NCBI GenBank assembly: GCA_900548565.1
Contig: URKV01000003.1
Span: 1-32,448, forward strand
DNA length: 32,448 nucleotides
Origin: an uncultured Collinsella sp.
GTDB taxonomy: Bacteria > Actinomycetota > Coriobacteriia > Coriobacteriales > Coriobacteriaceae
Direction of reading: 5' to 3'
Shown: positions 6,038 to 14,185 of the stretch, piece by piece
Layout of the letters: every line of letters starts with the position of its first letter
How positions within the stretch are numbered: the first letter of the stretch is position 1
The notes under the pieces: model-generated
Seen by the model: the letters and a program-made list of their open reading frames with translations, nothing else
The model's database searches: none
Told to the model about the DNA's origin: nothing
Program-made: the position numbers and the translations under genes

Positions 6038-6943
6038 CTAATCTGCGAGGGCATCGCAAACGCCATCGAGCAGACGTACGGCGAGCGTCTGGGCGTCGCT
6101 AGCAGTGAAGGTGCCGTTGTAGCGCGTCATGCCCGTGAGCTCAATGCGGATGCGTGCCGGCTTTTGCTGCGCGGCAACATTGGCAGTACGGATGCGCTGG
6201 GCCAGGTTGTGGCACTCGGCGAGGGCAATCGTGGCGCGCGGAGCGGCGTCGGCGGGCAGCTCGTCGCTTGCGATCTCGAGCACCAGGTCAACGTCGGTCG
6301 GGATCTCGGAGTCGCAAAGCATCATACCGCTGTTGTCGGTCGTCGCCGTGGCGATGTTCCACATACGCGATGCTACGCTGCGCGCGATAGGGTCCTCGCC
6401 AATAACGGCAATCTGGAAACGCTCGAGCACGTTGGCCGCGCGGGCAAAGCCGATGCGCGATTCGGCCTCGGTCACCGAAGGTTTACCCTCCCACACGTGG
6501 TGCAGGCGGTTGATGTAGGCGTAGGTGTCCTGGAAGGCCATGCCGTCGGCAAACAGGCCGACATTTTCCTGGAACTGCTGCAGGGCGGCCTCGGTATGCG
6601 GACCAAAGTAGCCGTCGTCTTCGCCACAGGCAAAGCCCAAAACGTTGAGAGCGCGCTGCAGGGCCTGCACATCGGCGCCATGGAAATTGGGCATGCGCAG
6701 ATAGAGGGTGCGGTCGCCCAGCTTATACGAAGCGTCTACAAGGGCGCTCCAACAGGGGATATCGACGGCATGACCGGCAGCAAGGCCGCTGTCGAGCCTG
6801 AAGGTGCTGACGGCCTGCTCAGTGGTGGCTCCAAAGTACTTGTCGGTGACTTCGGCGGCATCAATCGTGTAGCCGAGCTGCAGGAGACGAGACTGCACGT
6901 CCTCGACGGCTGCTCCTTGCATGCCCGTTGTAATAGGTTCCAT
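6038..6943 (-). CDS. Protein with two peptidoglycan-binding domains and no signal peptide
   Basis: A 301-residue protein with two PG_binding_1-type domains. The first is at about residues 6-65 (VEDVQSRLLQLGY, then YFGATTEQAVSTFR). The second is at about residues 80-140 (VQALQRALNVLGF, then GYFGPHTEAALQQFQ). The C-terminal 150 residues match no domain I recognise and have no zinc-ligand pattern of an amidase. No signal peptide or membrane segment is visible, which is odd for a wall-binding protein. The two-domain order without export recalls mycobacterial CwlM, a cytoplasmic amidase relative that regulates MurA, but this protein is shorter. GAAAGGGG seven nt before the ATG supports the start. 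The next gene upstream on the strand makes polyprenyl diphosphate, which may link both to envelope synthesis. Confidence 0.75.
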   Translation of the reverse strand: MEPITTGMQGAAVEDVQSRLLQLGYTIDAAEVTDKYFGATTEQAVSTFRLDSGLAAGHAVDIPCWSALVDASYKLGDRTLYLRMPNFHGADVQALQRALNVLGFACGEDDGYFGPHTEAALQQFQENVGLFADGMAFQDTYAYINRLHHVWEGKPSVTEAESRIGFARAANVLERFQIAVIGEDPIARSVASRMWNIATATTDNSGMMLCDSEIPTDVDLVLEIASDELPADAAPRATIALAECHNLAQRIRTANVAAQQKPARIRIELTGMTRYNGTFTASDAQTLAVRLLDGVCDALAD

Positions 6944-7081
6944 GAACGAACCCCTTTCGGCGTACCATTCGTACTATTTGAGCGTCTGTCGGATAGACAA
7001 CGCAAAGGGATGCATAAACATGCACTCAACAGTGTAGCAAGTTGTGCCTAAATACGCTGCTGACAGGTTTTATAACCCCCG

Positions 7082-8107
7082 TTAGTTAAGGCGCTCCACA
7101 AAGAAATCTGCCATGGAGAGGAACAGCTCGCGTGCGTGCGGATCAAGCTCAACGTTCTCGATGGCCGCTTTGGCCTTAGCGGTCAGGTCGAGCGCGTAAG
7201 TGTGGGCGTAATCGATGGAGCCGGTCTCCTGGAAGATCTCCACGGCGCGTGCGAGCTGCGCGGGATCATCGGTGCCTGAGGAAAGAATCGCCTCGACCTC
7301 GTCGTGGTGGCGCTCATCAGAGAGGGCGTGTACGGCGACAAGCGTGCGCTTGCCCTCGGTGATGTCGGTGCGGAAGTCCTTGTTGGCGGCTTCCTTAGTG
7401 CCGACAAGGTTGAGCAGGTCGTCCTGAATCTGAAAGGCGAGGCCCGTGTGCAGGCCAAAGGCGCGCAGCGCTTCGATTTGCTCATCGCTGCCGCCGCCGA
7501 TAATGGCTCCGGTGGCAAGCGGCGTGGCTCCGCTGTAAAACGCGGTCTTGTGCGTCGCCATGTCCAGGTAGTCATCAACCGAGATATCAAAGCGCCCGTC
7601 ACGGACCCAACCCAGGTCGAGCGCTTGGCCCTCGATGGTGCGGACGATCATCTCGGTAAGCTCGTGGAGCACGCGCAGCTTCACGTCGGACTCCAGCGTA
7701 GGGTCGTCGAGAACCGTCTTGGTGACCATGGTGAGCGCCAGGTCGCCACAATTGATGGCAAGGCCCGTGCCCTCGGTAAGGTGCATGCAGGGCTTGCCTC
7801 GACGAAGCTGTCCGTTGTCGGCGATGTCGTCGTGGATCAGCGCGCCCGACTGGAAATGCTCGATGGCTGCCGCGGCGCTGCGGGCGCTCTCAAAGCTACC
7901 GCCCACTGCGGTTGCGGCGAGCATGCAGATAAGCGGGCGGTGGCGCTTGCCGGCGTTGGCCGTAAAAGCCGAGAGCGGCGCATACAGGTAGCGCTCGATA
8001 TCGGCAGAGGTCGCCTGTCCGTCAAAGAACGTGGCCAGATAGTCGTTAATCTGGTCAAAGTGCTGGGCTAAAAAGCTGGTAAACGGACTGGACACGGGTT
8101 CTCGCAT
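7082..8107 (-). CDS. Polyprenyl (geranylgeranyl/farnesyl-type) diphosphate synthase
   Basis: An all-trans prenyltransferase of 341 residues, within the usual 300-350. It condenses isopentenyl diphosphate with allylic diphosphates to build the prenyl chain for quinones or other isoprenoids. Family motifs are in order: GKRHRP (53-58), the first Asp-rich motif DDIAD (93-97), and the second, FQIQDDLLN, with Asp229-Asp230. Product length cannot be deduced safely. I chose the ATG at 8107 over one at 8146: conserved sequence begins after it, and neither has a strong ribosome binding site. The gene lies 138 nt upstream of the peptidoglycan-binding-domain gene on the same strand, and a common transcript is possible. 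Confidence 0.88.
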   Translation of the reverse strand: MREPVSSPFTSFLAQHFDQINDYLATFFDGQATSADIERYLYAPLSAFTANAGKRHRPLICMLAATAVGGSFESARSAAAAIEHFQSGALIHDDIADNGQLRRGKPCMHLTEGTGLAINCGDLALTMVTKTVLDDPTLESDVKLRVLHELTEMIVRTIEGQALDLGWVRDGRFDISVDDYLDMATHKTAFYSGATPLATGAIIGGGSDEQIEALRAFGLHTGLAFQIQDDLLNLVGTKEAANKDFRTDITEGKRTLVAVHALSDERHHDEVEAILSSGTDDPAQLARAVEIFQETGSIDYAHTYALDLTAKAKAAIENVELDPHARELFLSMADFFVERLN

Positions 8108-8220
8108 TCTTTCTGAGGTTGCATTGATGCAATATGCAGACAACATATTGCCACATCAGGGCGTTTGGCGCGGCAGTTTTGGCGATTTAGGACAACGGGC
8201 GTGCGTTTGATGGAGTGTGC

Positions 8221-10671
8221 CTAAATCAGCCTAAAATGCTCGAGCGCCGCAACGACACCGTCGTGATCGACGGTGTCGGTCACGTAATCGGCCTTATCCT
8301 TGAGATAGTCCGGCGCATTGCCCATGGCGATACCGACATCGACGGCGTTCATCAGCGAGACGTCATTGCTGGCGTCGCCAATGCCGTATACGGTTCCGTG
8401 GTGGGGGTCGAGGGCGTCGAGTACAGACTGGATGCCCCCGCGCTTCGTGCATTCGCGGGGCGAGATTTCGGTTACCTCGAGTTCGAGCTCGTTAAAGCAC
8501 AGCAGCGGCTCAAGTGCCTTATCTTGAGCGATGTGGTTGGCGAGCGATGTAGACATCAAGATCTTGTAGACACTGTAATGTTGCAGCTGCGTGACTGCGT
8601 CGCCCAGGGTGCGCGCGTATCCGGGAGCATCGGGCGCATCGGCACTCATGCGCACGACGCCGTTGAGGCCCTCAAAGCGGATGACCTCGCCCGATTGCTC
8701 AAGGTAGGGGGCAAGATGCTGCAGCATGCTGGGCGTCATCGACAGATCGCGAATTGCGTGTCCGTTGATCTCGGCGTAACCGCCCGCAAGACAGACGATG
8801 CCGGTCCAAGGCAGCTCAAGAAGTTTGGGGTGGATGCAGCTGAGGGTACGTCCCGTGCAGATAAAGGCCATGTTGCCGTTGGCGACAAACTCGCGGATTG
8901 CCTGCGAAACCGCCTCGTTGGGATAGGGGGAGAGGTCCCGCTCGTCTTCGGGAAGGTCTTGGGCGAGCCTGGGGTCTTGCCAGGCGAGCGTTCCGTCGAT
9001 ATCGAAGAAGCAAATATCGCCGCGCTTATGGGCTGCGCTGGCGGCAGGGGAGGCCGAGGTGGTGGGCACAAATTCCGGCTCGAGGCCCATGATCTGGTCA
9101 AAATGCTCTTTAACGCGGGGAACGGAGATGCCGATGACCACCTGGGCGGTCTTGCCCGTAATGATGAGGCCCTTGGCGCCCACCGCGACAAACGACGCGT
9201 TATCTGCAACGATGGAAGGGTCTGCGACCTCGACGCGCAGGCGCGTGGCGCAGTTGGTTGCGCCCACGATATTGCCAACGCCACCTAAAAGCTGAATTAC
9301 CCGCTCAGCGAGGACGTGATCTTGATCGGATCGACTATCGACCTCGTCATTGGGGGATTGCTCTTTGGCAAAGTCGCTTCCCGTTAAACAATCGATTGCC
9401 GCGCGATTGGCAACATGATCCTCGCGGCCCGGTGTCTTAAGGTCATAGACCAAGATGAGTGCTCGAAAACTAACAAAAAAGATGAGGCTAAAGGCAAGGC
9501 CGATACCGAGCGCCAAAAGATAGGCACCGGCATGCGTGCGCATGAGCGGAATAAAGTTGAAGGCTGCCATCTCCATCAGGCCGCCCGAGAAGATGCCGAC
9601 GATGCCAAAGAGATTCATGGTTGTGGCAAGGCAAGACGATAAGACGGCGTAGAGCAAAAAGAGCCCGGGGTGGGTGAACATAAAGAGAAACTCGAGTGGC
9701 TCGGTAACGCCGCAAACCACCGAGGCGATGATGGCGGGAACAAGGATGACCCTGAGGCCGGCGCGGCGCTCGGGTTTTGCGGTGGAGTAGAACGCAGCTG
9801 CGATGGCAGGAAGGCCAAAGAGCTTGACCCAGCCGGTGGCGGTAAAACCGGCCCACGGCGCAAGCTCATTAAGGGGGCGCGTGCTATGGGAGAGGATGGG
9901 GAGCAAACTGCTCCACGTGGCGTAGATGCCGTCGTTAATGACCAGGTTGTCGTAGTAGATCGGCATGTAGAGCAGGTGGTGCAGGCCAAAGGGCTCGAGT
10001 GCTCGTTCTAAAAAGACAAAGATGCCCACGCCAAAGGGACCGACGCCTGCAAGCGCGTGACGCAGCGTATCGGTTACATCGTATACGTAGGGCACGATGG
10101 CGGCCGAGATAGCAGCAAGGGCAAACACGGCAAAAAAGCTGATGAGGTAGACCAGCGAGGAGCCCGAGAAGGTGCCGAGCCAATCGGGAACCTTGGCATC
10201 GTAGAAGCGGTCATGGATGGCAACGACGGTTGCCGATACCGCCAGCGGGCCGATAATGCCGGTGTCGAGCGTCTTGATGCCGTCGATGACGGTGATACCG
10301 CTGGCGGAGGTCAAAGATGACGGGTACTCAAGTCCAAGGTTGTCTCCGCTCAGCTTAATGATCTCGCTCAAAAAGAAGCAGTAGGCAAAATAGGCGACGA
10401 GAGCCTCGAGACAGCAACGAGCCGGTTGTTTTTGGGCAAGACCGATGGGCAGCGCTACGGCAAAAAGGAGCGGGAGGCGTTTAAAGACCGTCCACGAGCC
10501 GCGCTGGATGATGGTCCAAAAAACGTACCAAGGGGTTCCGTATACGGCGAGATCGCCGACGATGTCCGCAGTCGTTGCGAGAGCGGAGACGCCGACCATG
10601 AGGCCTGATATAGAAAACAGCATGGCGGGCGCGAACATTGCCCCGCCAAAGCGTTGGATTTTTTGCAGCAT
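8221..10671 (-). CDS. PTS EIICB permease fused to a HAD (Cof-type) phosphatase
   Basis: An 816-residue three-part protein. Residues 1 to about 425 form the multi-span EIIC channel of the glucose/maltose PTS type, with the conserved VTEPLEFLFMF segment. Residues about 450-535 are EIIB; the phosphorylated cysteine is C474 in NCATRLRVEV. Residues about 550-816 are a HAD hydrolase with motif I FFDIDGT (D557 nucleophile, D559), motif II CTGRT and motif IV GIGDASND (D766). EIICB imports and phosphorylates a sugar, so the fused phosphatase could remove that phosphate again inside the cell. No EIIA domain is present, so EIIA must come from elsewhere. GGAAGG before ATG 10671 supports the start. A HutC-type operator lies downstream of a TACAAT -10 box. 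An alpha-glucoside is the likeliest substrate from context; this is inferred. Confidence 0.9.
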   Translation of the reverse strand: MLQKIQRFGGAMFAPAMLFSISGLMVGVSALATTADIVGDLAVYGTPWYVFWTIIQRGSWTVFKRLPLLFAVALPIGLAQKQPARCCLEALVAYFAYCFFLSEIIKLSGDNLGLEYPSSLTSASGITVIDGIKTLDTGIIGPLAVSATVVAIHDRFYDAKVPDWLGTFSGSSLVYLISFFAVFALAAISAAIVPYVYDVTDTLRHALAGVGPFGVGIFVFLERALEPFGLHHLLYMPIYYDNLVINDGIYATWSSLLPILSHSTRPLNELAPWAGFTATGWVKLFGLPAIAAAFYSTAKPERRAGLRVILVPAIIASVVCGVTEPLEFLFMFTHPGLFLLYAVLSSCLATTMNLFGIVGIFSGGLMEMAAFNFIPLMRTHAGAYLLALGIGLAFSLIFFVSFRALILVYDLKTPGREDHVANRAAIDCLTGSDFAKEQSPNDEVDSRSDQDHVLAERVIQLLGGVGNIVGATNCATRLRVEVADPSIVADNASFVAVGAKGLIITGKTAQVVIGISVPRVKEHFDQIMGLEPEFVPTTSASPAASAAHKRGDICFFDIDGTLAWQDPRLAQDLPEDERDLSPYPNEAVSQAIREFVANGNMAFICTGRTLSCIHPKLLELPWTGIVCLAGGYAEINGHAIRDLSMTPSMLQHLAPYLEQSGEVIRFEGLNGVVRMSADAPDAPGYARTLGDAVTQLQHYSVYKILMSTSLANHIAQDKALEPLLCFNELELEVTEISPRECTKRGGIQSVLDALDPHHGTVYGIGDASNDVSLMNAVDVGIAMGNAPDYLKDKADYVTDTVDHDGVVAALEHFRLI

Positions 10672-10714
10672 GTTCTGCCTTCCGAATATCGAGGCGCGTT
10701 GCGCGTGGGGAAAC

Positions 10715-10737
10715 GTTTAAACAATGGATTCATTGTA
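10715..10737 (-). promoter_or_regulatory. PTS-HAD promoter -10 box and HutC-type operator
   Basis: On the minus strand, TACAAT (10732-10737) is a good -10 box and GTTTAAAC (10715-10722) lies just downstream, at the expected transcription start. GTTTAAAC fits the HutC-subfamily GntR consensus GT-N-TA-N-AC. A second inverted repeat, CAATG-gatt-CATTG (10722-10735), overlaps the two. The -35 box is weak. Confidence 0.65.
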
Positions 10738-10836
10738 GAGGACCAGACGATTGTCGTACCGGCAGTTTTGAGCGAAACCGATTTGGGCATGACAGAAACC
10801 GTCAACGGTTAAATCCTGTCGCTTTACCGATATTCG

Positions 10837-10844
10837 GTTTAAAC
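10837..10844 (+). promoter_or_regulatory. HutC-type operator in the gntR promoter
   Basis: GTTTAAAC, in the context GGTTTAAACAAC, lies about 56 nt before the regulator's start codon, just after the palindrome ACCGA-tat-TCGGT (10826-10838). It suggests autoregulation by the GntR protein encoded downstream. Confidence 0.6.
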
Positions 10845-10900
10845 AACTTTAAGAAATGCTATCGTGCCTAGCCGGAAATGAATAATGTAGAGGTGAAACA

Positions 10901-11620
10901 ATGCCAAAAGCGATATACGAAGGAATCTACCGAGAAATACGCTCGCGCATCATTAATGGGACCTATGCGTTTCAGGAGATGCTGCCAACCGAAGCCGAGC
11001 TGACCGCGGAATTTGGCTGCACGCGCAATACCGTCCGCCGCGCTTTGAGCATGCTGGCCGACGGGATGTTTGTGCAGCCCATACACGGCAAGGGCGTGCG
11101 CGTTATTTGGCTTAAGGGCGAAACCGACATGTTGGGCGCACTCGAAGAGGTTGAGTCGTTTGGCGAGTTTGCAAAGCGCAACAATGCCGTTGCATCGACG
11201 GACGTTAAGTCTTTCGAACATCTGGTTTGCACCGAGCAACTCTCTCGTCACCTGGGCTTTAAGGTGGGCGAGGAGTTGATTCGCGTAGTGCGTGTCCGAA
11301 GCCTCAACGGCAACGCGCGCCAAGTGGACCATGGCTATTTTTTGGCGTCGATCGCCAAGGGCCTGACTCCCGAGATCGCGGCAGATTCTATTTACGGCTA
11401 TCTGGAGCACAAGCGCGGTGTCAAAGTGATGGCGAGCCGTCGTACGGTGAGTGTCGAGCTCGCCAACGATGAGGACTGCAGCTATCTTGACCTCGGCAAA
11501 TACAACTGCGTTGCCGTCATGGAGAGTCAGTCGTACACCTCGGATGGCATCTTGTTTGAGGTGACGCACACTCGCACACACCCCGAGATCTTCCATTACC
11601 GCGTCAATTCCAAGCGATAG
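10901..11620 (+). CDS. GntR-family (HutC subfamily) transcriptional regulator
   Basis: A 239-residue regulator. An N-terminal winged helix (about 1-70) carries the typical signature LPTEAELTAEFGCTRNTVRR and ends in a wing near HGKGVRV. The remainder, about 90-235, is a UTRA ligand-binding domain. HutC-type proteins sense small effectors, often phosphorylated sugars, and bind GT-N-TA-N-AC palindromes. It is transcribed divergently from the PTS-HAD fusion and lies just upstream of the ABC sugar operon. Matching operators occur at 10715, 10837, 11734, 11809 and 20752, so it is the natural candidate to control all of these. The effector is unknown; a maltose- or glucose-phosphate is plausible given the PTS target. 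Confidence 0.9.
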   Translation: MPKAIYEGIYREIRSRIINGTYAFQEMLPTEAELTAEFGCTRNTVRRALSMLADGMFVQPIHGKGVRVIWLKGETDMLGALEEVESFGEFAKRNNAVASTDVKSFEHLVCTEQLSRHLGFKVGEELIRVVRVRSLNGNARQVDHGYFLASIAKGLTPEIAADSIYGYLEHKRGVKVMASRRTVSVELANDEDCSYLDLGKYNCVAVMESQSYTSDGILFEVTHTRTHPEIFHYRVNSKR

Positions 11621-11658
11621 CCGGCTAGCTCGCAGCCTGACGAGACTCATGGCCTCAA

Positions 11659-11713
11659 AGAGAAAACGCCCGGTCAAACCGACGGTACATCGGCTTGACC
11701 GGGCGTTTTCTCT
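11659..11713. terminator. Bidirectional terminator after gntR
   Basis: A long stem, AGAGAAAACGCCCGGTCAA paired with TTGACCGGGCGTTTTCTCT, is extended by CCGA/TCGG near the loop. T-runs occur on both strands within the outer stem. It ends the gntR transcript and insulates the ABC operon. Confidence 0.85.
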
Positions 11714-11731
11714 GCATTAGATAACAAATAA

Positions 11732-11818
11732 TTGTTTATACAAAACTTGTCAAGTATCAAGTTGAAATTACCGTTCACCGAAGTTTTTCTACCGCTCTAG
11801 TAATACTTGTTCAAACAA
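11732..11818 (+). promoter_or_regulatory. Promoter region of the ABC sugar operon with two operators
   Basis: Two copies of the regulon motif occur: TTGTTTATACAA (11732-11743, GT-T-TA-T-AC core) and TTGTTCAAACAA (11807-11818, one base off the core). TAATAC (11801-11806), immediately before the second copy, is a possible -10 box. Centres are 75 nt apart, so repression by looping or by two independent blocks is possible. Confidence 0.6.
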
Positions 11819-11926
11819 CTAGCCAAATAGCGTATCGTTCAAATCAGCAAAAGGGGCAAAGTCCCCGAGCCAATCTCCGAAGGCGGCGGCAAAGGGTGCC
11901 GCCACGGTGTGAAAGGGTGGATTGTA

Positions 11927-13243
11927 ATGAAGAACGAAATGAGCAGAAGGCAGTTCCTGGGCTTTGCTGGTTCCGCGGCTGCAGTTCTTGGTCTGGGCCT
12001 CGTGGGTTGCGGTGGTTCTGCCGGCTCCGGCTCCTCTGCTTCTGGTGACGCTGCCGAGGTCTACTTCCTCCAATTCAAGCCCGAGGTCGACAAGGAGTGG
12101 AAGGAGATCGCCAAGGCCTATAAGAAGGAGAAGGGCGTCGAGGTCAAGATCGTGACCGCCGCTTCCAACACCTACGAGGAGAAGCTCAAGTCCGAGATGT
12201 CCAAGAGCTCCGCTCCGACCCTGTTCCAGGTCAACGGCCCCACCGGTCTTAAGAACTGGAAGGATTACTGCGCCGACCTGTCCGATACCAAGCTCCGCGG
12301 TGAGCTCATTGACGACTCCCTGGCTCTGCAGTCCGACGGCAAGGATGTGTGCATCGACTGGGTCCAGGAGAGCTTCGGCATCATCTACAACAAGCAGCTG
12401 CTCGAGAAGGCTGGCTACAAGGCCGAGGACATCAACTCCTTCGACAAGCTGAAGGCTTGTGCCGACGACATCCAGGCCCGCAAGGACGAGCTTGGTGTCG
12501 AGGGTGCCTTCACTTCCGCCGGCATGGACGACTCCTCCAGCTGGCGCTACACCACCCACCTTGCCAACATGCCGCTCTACTACGAGTTTGAGAAGGAGCA
12601 CAACCAGGAGGACGACGAGATCAAGGGTGAGTTCCTCGACAACTACAAGCAGATCTTCGACCTGTACATCACCGACTCCACCTGCGATCCTTCGCAGCTT
12701 GCTTCCAAGACCGGCGACGACGCCACCAACGAGTTCGCAACCGGCAAGGCCGTCTTCTACCAGAACGGCTCTTGGGCCTACTCTGACCTCGTCAAGGCCG
12801 GCATGACCGACGATCAGATTGGCATGATGCCGATCTACATCGGTGTTGACGGCGAGGAGAACCAGGGCCTGTGCTCCGGCGGCGAGAACTACTGGTGCGT
12901 CAGTTCCCAGGCTTCCGAGGATGCCCAGAAGGCCACCGAGGACTTCATGTATTGGTGCGTCACCGCTGACACCCCGACCAGCATCATCGCCGACAAGATG
13001 GGTCTGACCGCTCCGTTCAAGAGCGCCAAGGAGACCACCAACGTCTTCTCGCAGCAGGCCGTTGCCATGGCCAAGGACGGCAAGAAGACCGTCGCTTGGG
13101 ACTTCGTCTACATTCCCTCCGAGGAGTGGAAGAAGAACCTCAAGCAGGCTCTGATTGCCTACGCTGCCGATAACAGCAAGTGGGACGGCGTCAAGAACGC
13201 CTTCGTCGATGGCTGGAAGACCGAGAAGGCCGCTTCCGAGTAA
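11927..13243 (+). CDS. Sugar ABC transporter substrate-binding lipoprotein (Tat-type signal)
   Basis: A 438-residue extracellular solute-binding protein of the maltose-binding (family 1) type. The N-terminus has a twin-arginine motif, SRRQFLGFAG, a hydrophobic stretch and the lipobox LVGC, with lipidated C28 followed by a Ser/Gly-rich tether. The mature part carries a typical GKAVFYQNGSWAY segment. Start: ATG 11927, preceded by GAAAGGGTGG; an in-frame ATG at 11909 is less likely because it places extra residues before the signal. It is the first gene of the operon with two permeases and an ATPase. Maltodextrin or another alpha-glucoside is the inferred ligand, from the shared operator with malQ-glgP. 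Confidence 0.9.
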   Translation: MKNEMSRRQFLGFAGSAAAVLGLGLVGCGGSAGSGSSASGDAAEVYFLQFKPEVDKEWKEIAKAYKKEKGVEVKIVTAASNTYEEKLKSEMSKSSAPTLFQVNGPTGLKNWKDYCADLSDTKLRGELIDDSLALQSDGKDVCIDWVQESFGIIYNKQLLEKAGYKAEDINSFDKLKACADDIQARKDELGVEGAFTSAGMDDSSSWRYTTHLANMPLYYEFEKEHNQEDDEIKGEFLDNYKQIFDLYITDSTCDPSQLASKTGDDATNEFATGKAVFYQNGSWAYSDLVKAGMTDDQIGMMPIYIGVDGEENQGLCSGGENYWCVSSQASEDAQKATEDFMYWCVTADTPTSIIADKMGLTAPFKSAKETTNVFSQQAVAMAKDGKKTVAWDFVYIPSEEWKKNLKQALIAYAADNSKWDGVKNAFVDGWKTEKAASE

Positions 13244-13274
13244 GCAGTTGCTGCCCAAGCTATCTGATTAGCGA

Positions 13275-13310
13275 CAGGGGGCGGGCAGACGTTGGTTTGC
13301 CCGCCCCCTG
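13275..13310 (+). other. Intercistronic hairpin between binding protein and first permease
   Basis: A perfect 13-bp stem, CAGGGGGCGGGCA / TGCCCGCCCCCTG, with a 10-nt loop lies 31 nt after the binding-protein stop and is not followed by a T-run. Such hairpins usually protect the upstream mRNA and raise binding-protein yield over the permeases, as the malE-malF REP sequences do in E. coli. Confidence 0.7.
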
Positions 13311-13330
13311 CATATTGAAAGGACCCTTTT

Positions 13331-14185
13331 ATGGGCAAAGCACTCAAGCGCTGGTGGCCGCTCTTTATGCTGCCCACGTGCCTGGCGTTTATGATCGGGT
13401 TCGTGATCCCTTTTATCCAGGGCTTCTATCTCTCGTTCTGCCAGTTTATTATCATTAGTAACGCGCACTTTGTCGGTATCGAGAACTACGTGCGTGCGCT
13501 GTCCGATCCGCAGTTCTCCACGTCGTTCTTCTTTACCGTGGCGTTTGCCTTCCTGTCGACGGTGCTCATCAACGTGATCGCCCTGGCCATTGCGCAGGCG
13601 CTCACCCGCAAGGCGCTCAAAGGCACCAACATCTTCCGTACGATCTTCTTTATGCCTAACCTGATCGGCGGCATCGTGCTGGGCTACATTTGGCAGATTC
13701 TGATCAACTGCCTGCTCTCCAACGTGGGCGCCCAGCTCATCGCTCTTAACTCTGCTGCTGGCTTCTGGGGCCTTATCATCCTGACCCTGTGGCAGCAGGT
13801 CGGCTACATGATGATCATCTACATCGCTGGTCTGCAGTCCATTCCGTCCGACTACATCGAGGCCGCCAAGGTCGACGGCGCTACGGCATGGCAGACGTTT
13901 TGGAAGGTTAAGATCCCTAACCTGATGCCGACCATCACCATCTGCCTGTTCCTGTCCATCACCAACGGCTTTAAGCTGTTCGACCAGAACCTCGCCCTTA
14001 CCGGCGGCGCCCCCGCGCACTCCACCGAGATGCTCGCCCTGAACATCTACAACACGTTCTATTCGCGTGCCGGTATCGCATGGCAGGGCATTGGTCAGGC
14101 CAAGGCGGTTATCTTCTGCATCCTGGTCGTGGCCATCTCCATGATCCAGCTTAAGGCCACGAGGTCCAAGGAGGTGCAGCAGTAA
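13331..14185 (+). CDS. Sugar ABC transporter permease, MalF type
   Basis: An integral membrane permease of 284 residues with about six membrane segments. The cytoplasmic EAA loop that docks to the ATPase is EAAKVDGATAWQTFWKVKIP, near residues 178-197. AAAGGA lies 9 nt before the ATG. The stop TAA (14183-14185) shares its last base with the ATG of the next permease, so the two are translationally coupled. It should pair with the following gene product to form the translocation channel. It is shorter than E. coli MalF because it lacks the large periplasmic loop, as is usual in Gram-positive importers. Confidence 0.92.
   Translation: MGKALKRWWPLFMLPTCLAFMIGFVIPFIQGFYLSFCQFIIISNAHFVGIENYVRALSDPQFSTSFFFTVAFAFLSTVLINVIALAIAQALTRKALKGTNIFRTIFFMPNLIGGIVLGYIWQILINCLLSNVGAQLIALNSAAGFWGLIILTLWQQVGYMMIIYIAGLQSIPSDYIEAAKVDGATAWQTFWKVKIPNLMPTITICLFLSITNGFKLFDQNLALTGGAPAHSTEMLALNIYNTFYSRAGIAWQGIGQAKAVIFCILVVAISMIQLKATRSKEVQQ

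Noticed and set aside
8215..9288. 357-codon frame opposite the PTS-HAD gene
   Set aside because: The opposite strand carries complete HAD and EIIB motifs; this frame shows none.
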